Assembly (NCBI GenBank): GCA_020636405.1
Contig: JACJXW010000005.1
Location: forward strand, 1,116,001 to 1,180,000
Origin: Lewinellaceae bacterium
GTDB taxonomy: Bacteria > Bacteroidota > Bacteroidia > Chitinophagales > Saprospiraceae
Reading direction: 5' to 3'
Length of the DNA stretch: 64,000 bases
Below the pieces are notes generated by a model. That model had not been told where the DNA came from and made no database searches. It saw nothing but the letters and a program-made list of their open reading frames with translations. The position numbers and the translations under genes were made by a program. Positions 28,873 through 35,780 of this stretch are shown piece after piece. Positions within the stretch are counted from its first letter, which is position 1. Every line of letters begins with the position of its first letter.

Positions 28873-30113
28873 CACTCTCTTTGGATGAATTTTTTCATAT
28901 TCTGCTTGAGCCAGTCCACCCCTTGCGGCTCCTCCAGGATGTCAAGCAAGATGGAATAAGTTAGTTCTTTGAAAAACTGGATTTTAGCCATTTTGAACGA
29001 ACGGATACCGTTGCGTTTCTTGTAGATCAAGACCAACATAGCTGCAATCATGGTAAAGTAGAGCATGTTTTGGATGGCATTGGCATCGTTGCATACAAAG
29101 TGCGTCAGGTTCATTTCCTGTTTCATGAAACGGAAAAGCACCTCGATGTCCCACCGCTGGCGATAAATTTCAGCGATGGCCACAGCAGGTAGATCCCACA
29201 GGTTAGTCACGAAAGACAGCACCTGCCCACTGGCTTTGGCCCGGTATTGAACCAAGCGCAGTTTGGTGGGCGAGACTTTTTTGTTGCTCTCATAGAGATG
29301 AACGGCACTGTCCTGGATAAACTCTAAGCTCTCTGTATCGCTATAGCCATCGTCTTGCCAATGTGGATGAAGCAGATCATAACGGGGCGCATCCTTCAGG
29401 CGGCCGACAAATAATATCTGTTCCTCTGCCAGTTGGGCGTAAGACTTGCGGCTTTGTAGCCCTCTATCAAAAACGCTGATATCCTCTTGGCCATGGGATG
29501 TCTTGAGGATGGCTTCTTTCAAAGCTGTTTCCTCACTGAGGTGCCCTTGATCGGCATGGAAATGCATCTGGATGAGAAACTCGTCGGCCAGTTCCGTGGT
29601 GAGCTTGACTTGCCTTTTGCCTTTTTTCGTGTTACCTACCTTCATCCCTTCCAATAAATGGGAAAAGGTGGCGATCATTGTGGAGTCATAGCGCTTGATA
29701 TGGTAGCCAGACAAAGATTTGTCTCCATATAATTGCCGGGCGCGTTTATAGACTAGCTCAAAAAGCTTACGGCAAAAAGCAGGCTTGATCTTGATCAGGC
29801 GCTCCCGGATACCTGTCCAGGTCACCTCATCGGCAGCCAGCGCAGGGGCTAAGGCTTGAAAGAGCGGGTCTTTATAATGCTCTTCCATGACCCGAAGGCT
29901 TAAGCGTTCGCTGCTCATAAGGCTAAAGAGCACTAACTTGAACAGGCTGGTGGCCTTAAGTTTCTTGACCCATTTGTCCACGACGAGGTCCTTAGCCAGT
30001 TGCTCGACCGATTCCTCAGGTATCAACTCAAGCAATTCTGATACACTCACTCCCTCTGCGGAGGGAGGTTTTCGGCGCATTGCGGGCATGTTCGTTTTTC
30101 GGCTAAATTCCAA
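28872..30113 (-). CDS. IS4-family transposase
   Basis: 413 residues, complete. DDE catalytic residues are visible. The first Asp is in KRYDSTMIATF. The second is in ISVFDRGLQSRKSY. The Glu lies in YRQRWDIEVLFRFMKQ, which fits the IS4 family Y-(2)-R-(3)-E-(6)-K signature exactly. The N-terminal ~100 residues form the usual helical DNA-binding part. It catalyses cut-and-paste movement of the element. It reads on the same strand as hypA and hypB. Confidence 0.95.
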   Translation of the reverse strand: MEFSRKTNMPAMRRKPPSAEGVSVSELLELIPEESVEQLAKDLVVDKWVKKLKATSLFKLVLFSLMSSERLSLRVMEEHYKDPLFQALAPALAADEVTWTGIRERLIKIKPAFCRKLFELVYKRARQLYGDKSLSGYHIKRYDSTMIATFSHLLEGMKVGNTKKGKRQVKLTTELADEFLIQMHFHADQGHLSEETALKEAILKTSHGQEDISVFDRGLQSRKSYAQLAEEQILFVGRLKDAPRYDLLHPHWQDDGYSDTESLEFIQDSAVHLYESNKKVSPTKLRLVQYRAKASGQVLSFVTNLWDLPAVAIAEIYRQRWDIEVLFRFMKQEMNLTHFVCNDANAIQNMLYFTMIAAMLVLIYKKRNGIRSFKMAKIQFFKELTYSILLDILEEPQGVDWLKQNMKKFIQRE

Positions 30114-30134
30114 TTTTTTTCAAAGAACGTATTT

Positions 30135-30157
30135 GAAAATTTTTCTTAACACCCCTA
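30135..30157. repeat. IS right inverted repeat
   Basis: GAAAATTTTTCTTAACACCCCTA region; pairs with the left end at 28850-28872. Confidence 0.85.
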
Positions 30158-30166
30158 ATGTTTGAT
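30158..30166. repeat. target-site duplication, right copy
   Basis: ATGTTTGAT(T), identical to the left copy at 28841. Confidence 0.8.
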
Positions 30167-30222
30167 TTGCGATTTTCGATGTAATGGGCCGGACAGGGGC
30201 GCTCCGCCATGAACATCCCAAA

Positions 30223-30576
30223 TCAAACATCATCCCTCACCAGGGTCATCGTTTTTATCTTCAACTCCTGCCCCTGCAGCAGGTCGCTGAAATACTCTCC
30301 ACATAGAGGGCAGGGCTCGAAGAGCTGCTGTATATCGAACTCGTTGCCGCAGCCGGCGCATTTCGCCCTGGCCTGAACGTAGTGGATATGACGCTCCGCC
30401 CCTGCGAGAACGGTATCCGGCACGGCGGCTTCCCAGGCGAATTCCAGGGCTTCCGGTTCGATGCCGGCCAGGGTGCCGAACTCGAGGCCGATGTACTCCA
30501 CCCGGGTAGCGTCATGTTCGGCCACCTGTTTCCGGGCGGAATCCACAATGCTCATTACGATGGATAATTCATGCAT
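30223..30576 (-). CDS. hypA: hydrogenase maturation nickel metallochaperone HypA
   Basis: 117 residues, normal length. The N-terminal MHELSI carries the nickel-binding His2/Glu3. The zinc ribbon is C73-x2-C76 and C89-x2-C92 (CAGC ... CPLC). It delivers nickel to the hydrogenase large subunit together with HypB. It would be the first gene of a hypA-hypB-hypC operon; an IS4-family element now separates it from hypB. Confidence 0.96.
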   Translation of the reverse strand: MHELSIVMSIVDSARKQVAEHDATRVEYIGLEFGTLAGIEPEALEFAWEAAVPDTVLAGAERHIHYVQARAKCAGCGNEFDIQQLFEPCPLCGEYFSDLLQGQELKIKTMTLVRDDV

Positions 30577-30789
30577 GGCCGGCGGTTTACGTTTGCTTTT
30601 TGTGGCTACTCAGGTATACGCCTGTAAAGATGTAAAGGATTGCATGGGCGTTTTCTCTCGATCACTCATTCCATCTAAGTATATGGACTGGATCAGTGAA
30701 TTAACGGAGGACTGAATATCAAGGGCTTAACCCGGTTTCCTGTTTCTCCATTTGTGTCCACGTACTTACACATCTGTACATATATATAT

Positions 30790-30999
30790 TTACACATCCC
30801 TGCCTGCCCGGTTCCACTTCCGGTAGGCGATCAGTAGGATAGAAACGGCCGCCACCAGCGCCAGCGGGATAGCGTGCCCGGGAGAGCTCAGATAGTGAGC
30901 AAACTCATTGCCGTGGAAAAACCCGTGGCCATCGTGGGCCTGAGTGATCAGCGGGAGGCTCAGCAGAGCAGACGAAAGTAAAAGGGCTTTACGGAACAT
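30790..30999 (-). CDS. small His-rich single-span membrane protein (HupE-like N-terminal motif)
   Basis: 69 residues. A clear signal peptide (MFRKALLLSSALLSLPLITQA) is followed by a histidine-rich exported segment (HDGHGFFHGNEFAHYLSSPGHA), one transmembrane helix (IPLALVAAVSILLIAY) and a basic cytoplasmic end. The signal peptide followed by H-x-G-H is how HupE/UreJ nickel permeases begin, but the six-helix body is absent. It lies between hypA and the divergent hydrogenase structural genes, so a role in nickel handling or hydrogenase assembly is plausible. I do not recognise a named family, and it may be a lineage-specific hydrogenase accessory protein. Confidence 0.7.
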   Translation of the reverse strand: MFRKALLLSSALLSLPLITQAHDGHGFFHGNEFAHYLSSPGHAIPLALVAAVSILLIAYRKWNRAGRDV

Positions 31000-31069
31000 C
31001 TCTCTAAGTGTTTTTAGGAATGAAGAAATACTACAAGGTCAAAAATAGGTAGCTTGGCCCGCTAAACTA

Positions 31070-31083
31070 GTGATAAAAGTCAC
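31070..31083. promoter_or_regulatory. CRP/FNR-type palindrome GTGA-N6-TCAC
   Basis: GTGATAAAAGTCAC in the divergent promoter region between the small membrane protein and the hydrogenase operon matches the CRP-family half-site arrangement. Binding is inferred. Confidence 0.4.
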
Positions 31084-31093
31084 GCCAAAACAC

Positions 31094-31105
31094 TGATATA
31101 TATCA
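31094..31105. promoter_or_regulatory. FNR-like palindrome TGAT-N4-ATCA
   Basis: TGATATATATCA has the FNR core spacing (TGATnnnnATCA). It lies ~95 bp upstream of the hydrogenase small-subunit start, next to the CRP-like site. Oxygen- or redox-responsive control is a reasonable guess. Confidence 0.4.
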
Positions 31106-31199
31106 TAAGATAGATACTTGCAATGATTTTTCTTTACATCCAAGTTGTCAAATTTTATTCGGCGACGCCGGATAGTTGTAAAATCAAACCTTAGCAGCC

Positions 31200-32318
31200 A
31201 TGACGCCTTCAAGCAATCGACCCACCTACTACGAAGAACTGCGCCAGAAAGGTTACTCCCGCCGAGATTTCATGAAGTTTTGCACCACTATTGCCGCTTA
31301 CATGGGCCTTCAGGCCTCGGGGGCTGCGCAGGTGGCCGAAGCGCTGAAGTCCAACTCGCGGGTACCGGTCATCTGGATGCACTTTCAGGAGTGCACTTGC
31401 TGCAGTGAATCTTTCATCCGTTCCTCGCATCCCATTGTGGCGGATGTTATCCTTGACAAGATATCGCTGGACTACACCGAGACCTTGATGGCTGCTTCCG
31501 GCCATCAGGCTGAGGCAGCCATGCGCAAAACAATGGAAGAATTTCCCGGCGAGTATGTGCTGTGTGTAGAAGGGTCGGTGCCGGTTTACGAAGACGGCGT
31601 TTATTGCTGCATCGGGGGGCGTTCTGCAGTTGACATCCTGCAGGAGACTGCTGCCGGCGCCAAGGCCATCATCGGCTGGGGCAGTTGTGCCTGCAATGGC
31701 TGCGTACAGGCTGCCAAACCTAATCCGACCGGTGCGACGCCGATCCACAAACTGGTCAAAGGCAAACCGATCATCAAGGTGCCGGGCTGTCCGCCCATCG
31801 GTGAGGTGATGGCCGGCGTTCTGGTGCACCTGGTTACTTTCGGACGCATTCCGGAACTGGACCGCATCGGCCGCCCGAAAGCCTTCTACTCCAAGCGCGT
31901 ACACGACACCTGCTACCGCCGCCCATTCTACGACGCGGGGCTGTTCGTGGAAAGCTTCGACGACGAAAATGCACAGAAAGGCTACTGCCTCTATAAAGTT
32001 GGTTGCCGTGGGCCTATGACCTACAATGCCTGCGGTGTAACGAAGTGGAACAATGGCACCAGCTTCCCCATCCAATCCGGCCACGGCTGTATAGGCTGTA
32101 GCGAGGAGAACTTCTGGGACAACGGGCCGTTCTACCGCCGCATTACCAACTTCCCGGGCTTTGGTATCGAAAGCAATGCCGATAAGATCGGAGCCGCTGG
32201 CGCGGGTATTACGGTCGCTGGTATTGCCGCGCACGCTATCGGCACCAACCTGCGTAAGAAAAAGCTCATCGACGGGCTGATCGCGGAGGGCAAGGAGTCT
32301 GACCAAGCATTATCCTAA
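31200..32318 (+). CDS. hyaA: [NiFe]-hydrogenase small subunit, O2-tolerant type
   Basis: 372 residues. A Tat signal (SRRDFMKF, twin Arg 21-22) exports the folded dimer, and a C-terminal hydrophobic helix (~330-348) anchors it. Cluster ligands: proximal C65, C68, C163 and C197; distal H235, C238, C263 and C269; medial C278, C297 and C300. ECTCCSES adds C67, and GSCACNGC adds C168. These two extra cysteines match those of E. coli Hyd-1 and Ralstonia MBH that form the proximal [4Fe-3S] cluster of O2-tolerant group 1d enzymes. C165 is one more cysteine not found in E. coli HyaA. Gene order small-large-cytochrome b-protease is the standard membrane-bound uptake hydrogenase operon. Confidence 0.97.
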   Translation: MTPSSNRPTYYEELRQKGYSRRDFMKFCTTIAAYMGLQASGAAQVAEALKSNSRVPVIWMHFQECTCCSESFIRSSHPIVADVILDKISLDYTETLMAASGHQAEAAMRKTMEEFPGEYVLCVEGSVPVYEDGVYCCIGGRSAVDILQETAAGAKAIIGWGSCACNGCVQAAKPNPTGATPIHKLVKGKPIIKVPGCPPIGEVMAGVLVHLVTFGRIPELDRIGRPKAFYSKRVHDTCYRRPFYDAGLFVESFDDENAQKGYCLYKVGCRGPMTYNACGVTKWNNGTSFPIQSGHGCIGCSEENFWDNGPFYRRITNFPGFGIESNADKIGAAGAGITVAGIAAHAIGTNLRKKKLIDGLIAEGKESDQALS

Positions 32319-32349
32319 ATTTTGAAGCCGACGTTTAAAAAATAATATC

Positions 32350-34071
32350 ATGAGTAACAGAATAGTCGTCGACCCCATCACCAGGATTGAAGGCCACTTG
32401 CGTATCGAAGCGGATATTCAGGATGGCAAGGTGGTGGATGCCTATAGCTCCGGCACCATGGTTCGCCTTATCGAAAAAATACTCCAGGGCAGAGATCCCC
32501 GCGATGCCTGGGCATTCGTGGGCCGGGTGTGCGGGGTTTGCACCACGGTGCACTCGCTGGCCTCCTGCCGTTCGGTGGAGGACGCCCTGGGCATCGTCAT
32601 CCCGCCTAACGCCGAGATCGTGCGCAACCTGATGTACTGTGCGCAGTATATGCACGACCACGTGGTGCACTTCTACCACCTCCATGCCCTCGACTGGGTA
32701 GACGTGGTCAATGCGCTTCAGGCCGACCCGAAGGCTACCTCCGAGCTTGCTCAGAGCATCTCCAACTGGCCCAAGAGCTCGCCGGGCTATTTTTCCGACT
32801 TGCAGAAGCGCATCAAAGGGTTTGTGGAAAGTGGACAGCTGGGTATCTTCGCCAATGGCTATTGGGGGCACCCTGCCTACAAACTGCCGGCGGAAGTCAA
32901 CCTGATCGGCCTGGCCCACTACCTGGAAGCCCTCGAGTGGCAAAAGGAAATGGTCAAAGTTCATGCTATCTTCGGCGGTAAGAACCCGCACCCCAACTAC
33001 CTGGTTGGCGGTATGGCCTGCTCCATAGGCCTGGATGACGTGAGCGCCATCAACGCCGAGCGCCTGGCCTACGTGGGCCGCCTCTTTGAAGAGGGCAAGC
33101 GCTTCATCGAGCAGGTTTACATTCCCGACCTGCTGGCCATCGCCTCTTTCTACAAGGATTGGGGCGCTATCGGCGGCGGGCTGGGCAACTACCTGGCCTA
33201 TGGCGACCTGCCCACCAATGGCTACAACGACCCGTCGAGCTTCCTCATCCCCTCCGGCGCCATTCTTAACAAGGACATCAGCACGGTCTACGACGTAGAC
33301 CTTCGGGAGGATGCCCAGGTCCAGGAATTCGTCAGCCGCTCCTGGTACGAATATGCCGACGGCGACGGCGCAGGCCTACACCCCTGGAAAGGAGAGACCA
33401 AGCTCAACTATACGGGGCCAAAGCCCCCCTACGAGCACCTCAATGTGGAAGAGAAATACAGCTACCTGAAAACCCCGCGCTGGAAAGGCAATGCCATGGA
33501 GGTAGGGCCGCTGGCCAGAATGCTGGTGGGCTATGCCCGCGGCCGGGAAGACTTCAAGGAAGTGGTAGACATGGCCCTGGCCAAGCTGGACGTGCCGGTC
33601 ACCGCTCTGTTCTCTACCCTGGGGCGTACCGCCGCCCGCGGCCTGGAAACACAGCTTATCGCTAACTGGGCCATGGATTTCTACGAAAGTTTGTTGACCA
33701 ACATTCGTAATGGCGATACCCGCATGGCGGATACTACGAAGTTCAATCCCGAACGTTGGGAGGCCTCCGCTCAGGGTGTCGGCCATACGGAAGCGCCGCG
33801 CGGCGCTCTGGCCCACTGGTGTGTGATCAAGGACCAGAAGCTGGAAAATTACCAGCTGGTCGTGCCCACCACCTGGAATGCCTCACCCCGCGATCCGGAA
33901 GGCAAATCGTCGGCCTATGAATCCTCACTGATGGACAATACGCCGATTGCCGACCCGGAACAGCCGCTGGAGATCCTGCGTACCGTACATTCCTTCGACC
34001 CATGCATGGCATGCGCCGTGCACCTGTATGATGAGGATGGTAAGCAGGTCAACCGCGTGAAGGTACTGTAA
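32350..34071 (+). CDS. hyaB: [NiFe]-hydrogenase large subunit
   Basis: 573 residues. The nickel-iron site ligands are in GRVCGVCTTVH (C61 and C64) and in DPCMACAVH near the end (C552 and C555). A 15-residue C-terminal extension after His558 is the peptide removed by the maturation protease once nickel is inserted. The start MSNRIVVDPITRIEGHLRI is canonical. It oxidises H2 in the periplasm with electrons passing through the small subunit to the cytochrome b subunit encoded next. Thirty-one bases separate it from hyaA. Confidence 0.98.
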   Translation: MSNRIVVDPITRIEGHLRIEADIQDGKVVDAYSSGTMVRLIEKILQGRDPRDAWAFVGRVCGVCTTVHSLASCRSVEDALGIVIPPNAEIVRNLMYCAQYMHDHVVHFYHLHALDWVDVVNALQADPKATSELAQSISNWPKSSPGYFSDLQKRIKGFVESGQLGIFANGYWGHPAYKLPAEVNLIGLAHYLEALEWQKEMVKVHAIFGGKNPHPNYLVGGMACSIGLDDVSAINAERLAYVGRLFEEGKRFIEQVYIPDLLAIASFYKDWGAIGGGLGNYLAYGDLPTNGYNDPSSFLIPSGAILNKDISTVYDVDLREDAQVQEFVSRSWYEYADGDGAGLHPWKGETKLNYTGPKPPYEHLNVEEKYSYLKTPRWKGNAMEVGPLARMLVGYARGREDFKEVVDMALAKLDVPVTALFSTLGRTAARGLETQLIANWAMDFYESLLTNIRNGDTRMADTTKFNPERWEASAQGVGHTEAPRGALAHWCVIKDQKLENYQLVVPTTWNASPRDPEGKSSAYESSLMDNTPIADPEQPLEILRTVHSFDPCMACAVHLYDEDGKQVNRVKVL

Positions 34072-34138
34072 CTGCCGTTGGCCCCGACATTCATCGTCGG
34101 GGCCAGCAGCCAACCACTAACCTGGAAACCACAATAAC

Positions 34139-34894
34139 ATGGCTACACAAAACCTCCGCCGCGTATTCGTCTGGCAGTTGCCCGTGCGGTTTTACCACTG
34201 GCTCAACGCCTTATGTATAGTAGTGCTGTGCGTGACGGGTTACATCATTGCCCGCCCACCGGCATTCCAGCAGGGAACGGAAGCTTCTTTTGCCTACTGG
34301 TTTGGCATCAACCGCTTCCTTCACTTTGCCGCCTCTTACATCTTCTTGTTCAACTTCCTCTTCCGGATCTACTGGGGGTTTGTCGGCAACCGCTATGCCG
34401 ACTGGAAGAATTTCATCCCCACCAACCGGAAATTCTTCCATGAAATGTGGGAGGTGATCAAGATCGATATCCTCCTGCAAAAGGATAAGGAGCACCTTGC
34501 CATCGGGCACAATGCACTGGCCGGCTTCATCTACTTCTTCGTATTCCTCGCTTTCGCCGTGCAGTGCCTTACCGGCTTTGGCCTCTATGCGGCGATGAGC
34601 GACTGGTGGCTGCCCAACCTCTTTGCCTGGGTGCCCGGCCTGTTCGGCGGCGACTTCGACCTCCGGCAGATCCACCATGCCACCATGTGGTTCTTCATCA
34701 TCTTCTCCATCATTCACGTGTACCTGGTCTTCTATCATGATTATGTGGAAGGCCGCGGCGAAACTTCCTCTATCATCGGCGGATGGAAATTCATCGAAGA
34801 AGAAGCCTTTATCCAGGAAATGGAAGAAGAAAAGAAAGAACAGGAAGAACTGAAGCGCAGACTGATACAAGAAAAACAGAAAGCGAAAGCCTGA
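34139..34894 (+). CDS. hyaC: hydrogenase b-type cytochrome subunit
   Basis: 251 residues with four transmembrane helices of the HyaC/HupC family. It starts VWQLPVRFYHWLNALCIVVLCVTGY and has the haem-ligand histidines in FYHWLN, HNALAGFIYF and the conserved HHATMWFFIIFSIIHVYLVFYHD. It anchors the H2-oxidising dimer and passes electrons to quinone. The C-terminal ~40 residues are a charged Glu/Lys-rich helix longer than in proteobacterial HyaC; its role is unknown. Confidence 0.95.
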   Translation: MATQNLRRVFVWQLPVRFYHWLNALCIVVLCVTGYIIARPPAFQQGTEASFAYWFGINRFLHFAASYIFLFNFLFRIYWGFVGNRYADWKNFIPTNRKFFHEMWEVIKIDILLQKDKEHLAIGHNALAGFIYFFVFLAFAVQCLTGFGLYAAMSDWWLPNLFAWVPGLFGGDFDLRQIHHATMWFFIIFSIIHVYLVFYHDYVEGRGETSSIIGGWKFIEEEAFIQEMEEEKKEQEELKRRLIQEKQKAKA

Positions 34895-34999
34895 TCCGAA
34901 GTCGGAAGTTCGAAGTCGGAAGTCGGAAGTCAAAATGATTCCCACTTCCGCCTTCCGCCTTCCCACTTCCCATTTCCCACTTCGCAAAAAGCCACTATT
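34895..34999. repeat. intergenic GAAGTCGGAAGTC / CTTCCGCCTTCC repeats
   Basis: GAAGTCGGAAG words on the left (34900-34935) face CTTCCGCCTTCCGCCTTCCCACTTCCC-like words on the right (34945-34985), giving the potential for a long imperfect hairpin inside the hya operon. The same left word is present at 951-985. Confidence 0.55.
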
Positions 35000-35521
35000 A
35001 TGCAAACCACCACAACCTACCCCAACGTTCTCATTCTCGGCATCGGTAACCTGCTGATGGGGGATGAAGGCGTAGGCGTCCATCTGGCGCAACGCCTGGC
35101 CAAACAGGCATTTTCTCCCGGGATAGAGGTCGTCGACGGCGGCACCGGTGGCTTTCACCTTACGGATTACTTCACCTCCTACCCCTGCGTCATTCTCATT
35201 GACGCCACCCTCGACGGGCGCCAGCCCGGTACCATTCGGTTGCTGGAGCCTCGTTTCTCTTCCGAATTCCCCCGCTCCATGAGCACCCACGACATAGGCC
35301 TGCGCGACCTGCTGGAAGGGCTGCAGGTGATGGGGCAACTGCCCAAGGTATACCTGTTTGCCGTTTCCATAGTGGAACTGCAGGAGATGTACATCGGCCT
35401 GTCTCCGGAAGTGGAGGACGTGATGCCGGAATTGGAAAAGCGGGTGAAGGCGTTGGCAGGGCAACTGGTAGGAGAGAAGATTTCCTCCTCTGCACAGAGC
35501 CCTTCCGTCCACCGTGTTTAA
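35000..35521 (+). CDS. hyaD: hydrogenase maturation protease HyaD/HybD family
   Basis: 173 residues. ILGIGNLLMGDEGVGVHLAQRL contains the nickel-sensing Glu/Asp of the family, and VVDGGTGG and STHDIGLRDLL complete the fold, including the conserved His. It cleaves the C-terminal extension of the large subunit after nickel insertion. It is the last gene of the structural operon; no hypDEF follows. Confidence 0.95.
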   Translation: MQTTTTYPNVLILGIGNLLMGDEGVGVHLAQRLAKQAFSPGIEVVDGGTGGFHLTDYFTSYPCVILIDATLDGRQPGTIRLLEPRFSSEFPRSMSTHDIGLRDLLEGLQVMGQLPKVYLFAVSIVELQEMYIGLSPEVEDVMPELEKRVKALAGQLVGEKISSSAQSPSVHRV

Positions 35522-35723
35522 ACATTTCCCATAGGGGTCCATCGCGTTTTTTTGCATCTTCTCTACAAACACGCTCTCCAAAGAACACTATTGGGCATGG
35601 AGAACCGTTGCGGCTTGTCCTTTGAGTACTGGCCCCAAGCGGAAGCCTTCCCGGTGGAAATGCCATGGGGCGGATCGGGATATCTTGTAACCAATATCTG
35701 CTTCAGGCCGTCCAAGAACCATT

Positions 35724-35747
35724 CTTTGCATAACCATTTATGCAAAG
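35724..35747. promoter_or_regulatory. CTTTGCATA hairpin upstream of permease gene
   Basis: Arms CTTTGCATA (35724-35732) and TATGCAAAG (35739-35747) with a 6-nt loop; a third CTTTGCAT follows at 35751-35758, ~22 bp before the permease ATG. Could be an operator or the terminator of the hya operon. Confidence 0.35.
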
Positions 35748-35780
35748 GCGCTTTGCATCACCCGACAACTTTACCTTCTT

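Larger units (their letters stand above)
28850..30157 (-). mobile_element. complete IS4-family insertion sequence
   Basis: About 1.31 kb. It is bounded by imperfect inverted repeats TAGGGGTGTTAAGAAAAA (left, 28850-28867) and the reverse complement at the right end (TTTTTCTTAACACCCCTA, 30140-30157), nearly perfect over ~22 bp. It is flanked by a 9-10 bp direct repeat (ATGTTTGATT at 28841-28850 and 30158-30167), the duplication length expected for IS4-like elements. It contains a single intact transposase gene reading the same way as the surrounding hyp genes. It sits in the hypA-hypB intergenic gap, so no hyp reading frame is broken. Intact ends, target duplication and open frame imply a fairly recent insertion. 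Confidence 0.93.

Noticed and set aside
31209..32306. 365-residue minus-strand open frame
   Set aside because: Exactly antisense to the hydrogenase small subunit, whose cluster ligands are all in place.
34895..34999. Possible CRISPR array in the repeated GGAAGTC words
   Set aside because: Words are 7-11 bp, imperfect, without regular unique spacers, and no cas genes are present.
34211..35581. 456-residue minus-strand open frame
   Set aside because: Antisense to the hydrogenase cytochrome b and maturation protease genes, both with clear motifs; the antisense protein has no family pattern.
35521..35780. Small plus-strand gene between the hydrogenase protease and the permease
   Set aside because: The frame at 35552-35815 runs into the permease gene, has no good ribosome-binding site and shows no family pattern.
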